Positions 57,640 through 64,000 of a stretch of 64,000 nt of DNA are shown piece after piece. Position numbers and translations under genes: made by a program. Position 1 is the first letter of the stretch. Each line of letters starts with the position of its first letter. Source of the DNA: Omphiscola glabra (Eukaryota > Mollusca > Gastropoda > Lymnaeidae); assembly GCA_964017045.1 (NCBI GenBank), contig OZ024798.1, positions 30,184,347 through 30,248,346 on the forward strand. The letters run 5' to 3'. Under the pieces are notes generated by a model, which saw nothing but the letters and a program-made list of their open reading frames with translations, was not told the origin of the DNA and ran no database searches.

Positions 57640-57880
57640 CTCTTATACTATTTTCTCTGTTGGCGTTTTACACTATAGTTCTCATGTTATTGTACACTAG
57701 CTCTTATGTTATTTTTACACTGTAACTCTCATGTTATTTTACACTAGCTCTCATGTTATTTTACACTGTAACTCTCATGTTATTTTACACTGTAACTCTC
57801 ATGTTATATTACACGGTAACTCTAATGTTATTTAACACTGTAGACATCATTTTATGTTATACTGCAGCTATCATGTTATT
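57640..57880 (+). repeat. ~25-bp repeat ACTGTAACTCTCATGTTATT
   Basis: About nine imperfect copies. Confidence 0.88.
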
Positions 57881-59740
57881 TTAACGAGCGTGTTATGTGG
57901 ACAACTCCATCTGTGGGTCGACAATAGTTTCTCCTGATGTAAATAACCAGATGCTCATTTTACACAATCTAATTACGAGCAGAAGCAGAGATAATGGATA
58001 TGTGAGGGTAAGCGGGGGTCTGGTCGGTTGACTTACTAACTTACTGTGTTATTGCTCATGGTCACCACTGTCACCACCACAGTTAACAATGTGAATGGGT
58101 TGAGGATGGCGGGTTGTCTGAATGTCTCTATGTTACAAGCCAGATTCCCCCCATCCCCACTCCTACCGGACACACCCCTTTGTCATGGCACCCACCGTCA
58201 AACACCAAGGTTGTGCTGTTGTTTTTTTCAGCCTGACCCAAATCATGTCCTAGAAAAAGGTCCCCCCTAATACTCCCGATCCACCATCCACGCACACCTC
58301 GGTCCCGCCCCTGGATCTCGCAGCACGAGCATGCTCTGTGACAACCGAGACAGGGGCGTGGGGCGGCCTTTTCACGCGCTATTGTCACGGGCATCCCACC
58401 GTTTAGAACTGCATACGGCTATTGATACGGCGGGCAGTCAGATCTAGATTCCCAGGTGTAGGCATGAACGGTAAACACACGAACATCAGAACTTCTTTGA
58501 CCAATCATCTTTAGCAAATATTTACCTGCACCCTATCACCTTGCAAAGACGTTTGACCCCCCCCCCCCACACCCGGTACCCCAGTCATTCCATCATATGT
58601 TAGGGCCAAAAGGGGGGGGGGGTATGCATTTGCCCACCCAACAACCAGATTTTATTTCCTATCCAAAGTTTTGATCAAAAAGCGGTAAACACTTGCTGCA
58701 ATAAGTTACACGATGTGCGTGATGGTTACATTAAAAATACCCTGGAAAATGCAGGAAGAGTCAAAGTCATTTTTGTAATGACCGCGAGTGAATCACTCAC
58801 TACATACTCTAATTCCGTCATAAGAGAGTGTGAGTAAATCACTCACTACATACTCTAATGCGGTCATAAGAGAGAGTGAAGGTCACATTTTATTATAAAT
58901 TGATTTGACCATCCCGTCAACAGTGATAGTTGAGGATGTAGGATATGTGGATGGAGCACATGATATACGGCACGGTTAATGAATGGACCCATGCAAATAT
59001 ACTTGAGAGGCAATCATCACCCTAGTGTCAATATAGCGATTGCAATTATTGTCGATCCACTAGAAACACGTTGACTTTCTTCGATAATTTTTTTCAATTT
59101 TACACTGTTCTGTATTTAATCCAGAGAGACAACTACAAGAGATGAGATCAAATCCAAATGTTTAAGAAAATCTTGACTCAAAGGAAACTGAAGTGCCAGT
59201 AGCAACACCTCCCCCCCCCCCAACCCCCCACTCGTCTGGTCTCTCCAGGCACACATACATCAATCCTAATGGCAAGTACCAGACAGACGGACAATTGTGA
59301 ACAAACACTGGTCAACGGTGGAAACAATCGGCCATTGTAAGGACCTGGGCCAGTACAAGGTCCTTTTGTTGACCAAGGTCCGAGCGATGTTAGCTCAGAC
59401 GCTTCCCAGCCAACACCTAGCGCGCGCTGGATACAGGAAGTTCCAAACAATGAGCGAGGGTGTGGGGGAAGGGGGTGGAGCCACTCTTCTCCACTTTCTG
59501 TTTATGATTGTTTTGTCTTGAAGTTGGTCTGTTGTAGTTTACAATGAACTTTGTCAGACGGCTTCTAGTTTTACCAAAATATCTGGACAGTCGAGTCGGG
59601 AAGTCGGAAACTTGTTGGCAAAAAGTCATTAATATTATGTCCCCTATTTTTTTCGAACTAATATTTCTTCAAAAAAAAAAGAAAACTACCTGTTGTTGTC
59701 CGTTAGGCGTATTTTAATTTCTTCCCAGGATTTTTCGTCT
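57881..59740. other. No gene seen
   Basis: Unique sequence with C and G runs; 58,790-58,870 holds a ~53-bp duplication with AATCACTCACTACATACTCT. Confidence 0.45.
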
Positions 59741-59744
59741 ATCC

Positions 59745-59962
59745 CAAGTCACTGGAGCTTGGACGTAATGATTTCAGGATCCTCCCTCTATCCCAATTCA
59801 GTGGAGCTTGGACGTACTGATATCAGGATTCTCCCTCTATCGCAAGTCACTGGAGCTTGGACGTTCCCAGTATCCTCCCTCTATCCCAACTCACTGTAGC
59901 TTGGACGTAGGGATCTTAGGATTCTCCCTCTCTCCCAAGTCACTGGAGCTTGGACGTAGTGA
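59745..59962 (+). repeat. ~48-bp repeat, 4.5 copies
   Basis: Contains CACTGGAGCTTGGACGTA and ATTCTCCCTCTATCCCAAGT. Confidence 0.92.
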
Positions 59963-60124
59963 GTCAGAGTTTGAACTCTTTTACGAACTTTCAAGCTCTT
60001 CAAAATCCATGTTGTCGTTGGTCTAAACTTTTAATAGTAATACTGTAAAAAATTAGACCCCTTCTATCCTACACCACCCCTTTGTTTGATATATAGTAGA
60101 GACTAATAGAAAACAACTTAGGGG

Positions 60125-60392
60125 TATGCCCTTTAAACTATCTTTTGTCTGGTATGTCCTTTCAGTTAGCCTTAGTCTGTTATGCCCTTTAAACTATTTT
60201 TTGTCTGGGATGTCTTTAAACTATCTTTTGTCTGGTATGTCCTTTCAATTAGCCTTAGTCTGTTATGCCCTTTAAACTGCCCTTTGTCTTATATGTCCTT
60301 TAAATTATCTTTTGTCTGGTATGCCCTTTCAATTAGCCTTAGCCTGATATGCCCTTTAAACCGCCCATAGTCTGGTATGTCCTTTGAATTAT
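60125..60392 (+). repeat. TATGTCCTTTAAACTATCTT-type repeat
   Basis: Twenty-odd bp unit alternating GTCTGGTATGTCC and GTCTGTTATGCCC, with a ~100-bp block repeated. Confidence 0.88.
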
Positions 60393-61189
60393 CCTGTGGT
60401 GTGCACTTTAAAAAAAGATGTGGGAAAAATATGTTAATATGAATAGATATTTGTTTTGTTTGAAAATATATTGTAACACTTTTATAGTAACCTTGGTAAC
60501 AATTAATTAAAACAACTTTTACGAATTAACGTTGAAAGTCCCACTTTATTTTGTTTATAGACAGCTCATCTCTTAGACTCAACTTAGCTCCGCTCTTAAA
60601 ATTAATTTAGCTCCTATCTTAGACTTAACGTAGCTCCTCAAACATAATTGCTCTGTTAGTAGTGTTAGACTTAACTTGTGTTTTGAAAAAAAGTTTTAAA
60701 ATAAAATGAAGGCAGGAACTGACCGAAGAGACCAGAAACACGTTTATAAGATCTCGTATCACAGCAATGTACATGATTATGTACACCTAATTGTGTACAG
60801 CGATAAACACGGTGTTCACGTTCCGGTGGAAATCCTACCACCGAAACTGTAGTCGGAGTCGCTCATCCTATTAAAGTGCCAGATTCAATTTTGCGTATCG
60901 ATACCGGATACCCCCCCGGGGGGGGGGGGGCATTATCCGTTAGTTTAAATGCCAAACTGGCCAGGGCTTATCCTACCTCGACCCGATCACATGAGACGGG
61001 AAATACACACCCAGACCTCCTACTCCAGTTACAAACTCAGCGATTTATTGGACACAAGAACTAAAACAGTAGTAAATAAATCCAGTGACTTTGATGACAC
61101 TGGTAGCAAAGTCTGGACACTTGATGGGACAAAAGAGTACATTCTTTCACTGTTTTTTTTTTATTTTTATACTATTTAAAATATAGGAG
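60393..61189. other. No gene seen
   Basis: Short TTAGCTCC...TTAGACTTAA repeats near 60,570-60,640; otherwise unique. Confidence 0.4.
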
Positions 61190-61197
61190 TGTCTGAG

Positions 61198-61382
61198 CAG
61201 TGGCGTAGCGAGCTTAACTCGCGCCCGGGGCACAATACCTATTTAGCGCCCCCCAATACCTTTTTAGCGCCCCCTATTCGAAAACCATACAATATTATAG
61301 TAAAATATACCATTTGGCGCCCCTTTGGGATTAGCGCCCGGGGCATGATGCCCCTCTTGCCCCCCCCCTCACTACGCCACTG
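61198..61382 (+). mobile_element. 185-bp hAT-type MITE, copy 4
   Basis: Same ends as copy 3; perfect 8-bp duplications TGTCTGAG at both sides. Confidence 0.95.
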
Positions 61383-61390
61383 TGTCTGAG

Positions 61391-63240
61391 GGAGTGGGGG
61401 GAAAAGGGGGGAATGGGGTAGAATTCTTAAATGAGATGTGGGATTTGTCCCACGAATCGCTATGAATCATGCAGAAACAGCAGTAATGAAATGAAAATGA
61501 TTTAGTTGAGGAGAAAGTCTCGTTGCAAAAAAAGTTTGGCTTTCCCTTTAGAATAGGCTATAGTAGAATTTTATAACATCAAAGAGTGGACCGGACTAAA
61601 AACCAGGCGATGCTGTGCGTAGTGCAGAAAACTGAGAGGAATGGAGAAGGATAGTTTTTGTGTCAACGGTCCAAGGACTAAGGAACTTGATAATGATGTT
61701 GCTGAAAGTAGCATTTGAAGAGATTGTTTCCGGACGCTTGAAAAACCAAATGAAATTGTATTACTCTAACCCCGACCGCTCATTCCACGACCCTGTCATG
61801 GCAGCTGGCCATAAAATGTTAGCAATAAATTAATATAGAAAGTTATGTTTACGCGATGCATTGTATCATATCGAACCACTTCTTTTCTTAGATGACGAGA
61901 CACAATACCTATACCTAACAATATCGGTATATATATTATTATATATGTGTGTGTATTGTATGTGCTTGTCAATGTGTTTGGACGTGTGTTGGGATTTTTG
62001 TTGAGGGAGATGTGTCCCGGCTCTCGTGTAACTTTAGTAAAACTACAAAAGCGGATTTTTAACACCTGTCACAATCCGGCCAACAACGTCATTCTCACAG
62101 CTCCACATATGACAAACACAACCAGTCGTACAACATATCTGAGAACAAGCGGGTAGTACTTTACTTCAACAAATCAACCCTCAAAAGCTTGTCAACAAAA
62201 CGTGTACGATAATTCAACAAAACACACGTTGTACCAAGAATATCCTAGATCTGAGGTGGTAAAAATGTGGGGGTGTTCGTCTTCATCTTATTCAAAAGAA
62301 CGCGAAAATTTCTACGTAACGAAACAATATGAAAACCAAATTAACAATTTCCTATTTTATTTCCACGGCGTTTTTTTTTTTGTTGTTCTTTTGGTTCGGT
62401 CACGCACTGAGATCTCTTTTAACATGAAACTGAGAATAACTTTGGGGCCAAAGGTGGTAAGAATCATCTACCCTTTTTTTTGTGTGCATTAGGTAAACAC
62501 ATAAAACAAGCATGGTCGAGGGGTGTGGGCCCTGTGGGTGGGAGCCTTTTCAACACGGGCTCCCCATTCATCGATCTCATAATCTGGTTTATATTAAAAT
62601 TGCTGGTTGAGTTTCCACATAACGGAACCGGCGTTGGTATCGTTGGTTTGAGGATTGTGGAGTCGTGAAGCCGGAGTCGAACCTTTTTTGCCGACGGAGG
62701 AGTCGTCAATTAAGATCCTACTGGCTCTATATACAGCGATTACATTTTAAAACAAAAATTATACGCTGACGGAAAACACACGGATGTAATTTAATTCGCC
62801 AGTGTTCCAGTTCGATACCCGGAGTCGAAAATTGGCTCGATTCCTTGGCATGTTGTTACGAAAAACACGCAGAGAAATTACACCGACAAAGCGTTAGCTG
62901 AGGGTGAATTAATCAAGGATTAGCCGGCAGTCCAGGTGAGACCAGGTGAGTCCAAGTGTAACCGCTGCTTGTTGCCGTAGCGTGTCTCAATTGTTATGAT
63001 CGCCTTCTGCATGATTTCACGCCAGGGACAAAGTCATGAACGACCAGAACCCCGGCGGACAAGATTTCAATTAACTGTGTTGATATGGAATTCTGGCTAT
63101 GAATTTTATGATAATATTTATGGTATAGCGTTGTTCAGAGGAACATTGGCGTGAAGGCTAAATATAATATTAAAAATTTCTTTTTTTTTTATTAAAAAAA
63201 ATGGAAATAAATAAACGCAAGCGAAAAAAAATATTGCTTA
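61391..63240. other. No gene seen
   Basis: Unique sequence; a 62,617-62,710 segment repeats GGAGTCG words. Short frames are unsupported. Confidence 0.4.
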
Positions 63241-63249
63241 ATAACAACT

Positions 63250-64000
63250 AGGTCATCTAGACCAGGAGTTCGTATCCAAAGGTTCAACAATTAGGTGATC
63301 TAGACCAGGAGTTCGTATCCAAAGGTGCAACAATTAGGTGATCTAGACCAGGAGTTCGTATCCAAAGGTTCAACAATTAGGTGATCTAGACCAGGAGTTC
63401 GTATCCAAAGGTTCAACAATTAGGTGATCTAGACCAGGAGTTCGTATCCAAAGGTTCAACAATTAGGTCATCTAGACCAGGAGTTCGTATCCAAAGGTTC
63501 AACAATTAGGTGATCTAGACCAGGAGTTCGTATCCAAAGGTTCAACAATTAGGTCATCTAGACCAGGAGTTCGTATCCAAAGGTGCAACAATTAGGTGAT
63601 CTAGACCAGGAGTTCGTATCCAAAGGTGCAACAATTAGGTCATCTAGACCAGGAGTTCGTATCCAAAGGTTCAACAATTAGGTGATCTAGACCAGGAGTT
63701 CGTATCCAAAGGTTCAACAATTAGGTGATCTAGACCAGGAGTTCGTATCCAAAGGTTCAACAATTAGGTGATCTAGACCAGGAGTTCGTATCCAAAGGTG
63801 CAACAATTAGGTGATCTAGACCAGGAGTTCGTATCCAAAGGTGCAACAATTAGGTCATCTAGACCAGGGGTTCGTATCCAAAGGTGCAACAATTAGGTCA
63901 TCTAGACCAGGAGTTCGTATCCAAAGGTGCAACAATTAGGTCATCTAGACCAGGGGTTCGTATCCAAAGGTGCAACAATTAGGTGATCTAGACCAGGAGT
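63250..64000 (+). repeat. 43-bp satellite, runs off right edge
   Basis: At least 17 copies; unit starts GTGATCTAGACCAGGAGTTC and ends in CAACAATTAG. Variants: GTGATC/GTCATC, GGTTC/GGTGC, AGGAG/AGGGG. Confidence 0.97.

Noticed and set aside
63250..64000. Possible CRISPR array
   Set aside because: The 43-bp units are directly joined with no unique spacers, and the DNA is eukaryotic.

Overview
The window is nuclear DNA from an invertebrate animal. The evidence is a 14-exon protein gene with GT-AG introns, LINE and hAT-type transposon debris, no operons, and very many minisatellites. The encoded protein looks lophotrochozoan, and a mollusc is my best guess. That is an inference from protein similarity and repeat style, not a proof.

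One gene can be fully reconstructed. It is a TMEM181 orthologue on the minus strand, from 54,156 (start codon) down to 33,891 (stop codon). Its exons join in phase into a 521-residue protein: a cytosolic N-terminus, TM1, a luminal domain, a seven-helix block and an acidic tail. A second, shorter first exon at 53,745-53,764 is also in phase and would give 482 residues. An ETS-like motif lies about 100 bases upstream of it. The 3' half of exon 11, including its splice donor, is present three times in a 99-bp direct repeat. Intron 11 then carries a 3.3-kb satellite with a 140-bp higher-order unit that runs right up to the exon 12 acceptor.

Left of the gene (1-33.9 kb) I see no intact gene. This part holds a decayed transposase-like relic at the left edge and LINE tails at 7-8.4 kb. 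Minisatellites follow with 15, 17, 18, 24, 30, 34 and 42 bp units, then a 430-bp GATA microsatellite and several MITEs. There is also an inverted-repeat element with a hammerhead-like core. The stretch from 27.15 to 33.9 kb could be a long 3' UTR of TMEM181, with a possible poly(A) signal near 27,160.

Within the introns there are three or four LINE coding relics, a pair of MITEs in opposite orientation, a foldback element, and a 1.1-kb DNA element with 17-bp inverted ends and a perfect 8-bp target duplication.

Right of the gene (54.2-64 kb) there are again no recognised genes. It holds two further copies of a 185-bp hAT-type MITE with perfect 8-bp target duplications, a 35-bp array, several shorter arrays, and a 43-bp array that runs off the right edge. 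Most long open frames in the window are just tandem repeats whose unit length is a multiple of three, and they were not annotated as genes.
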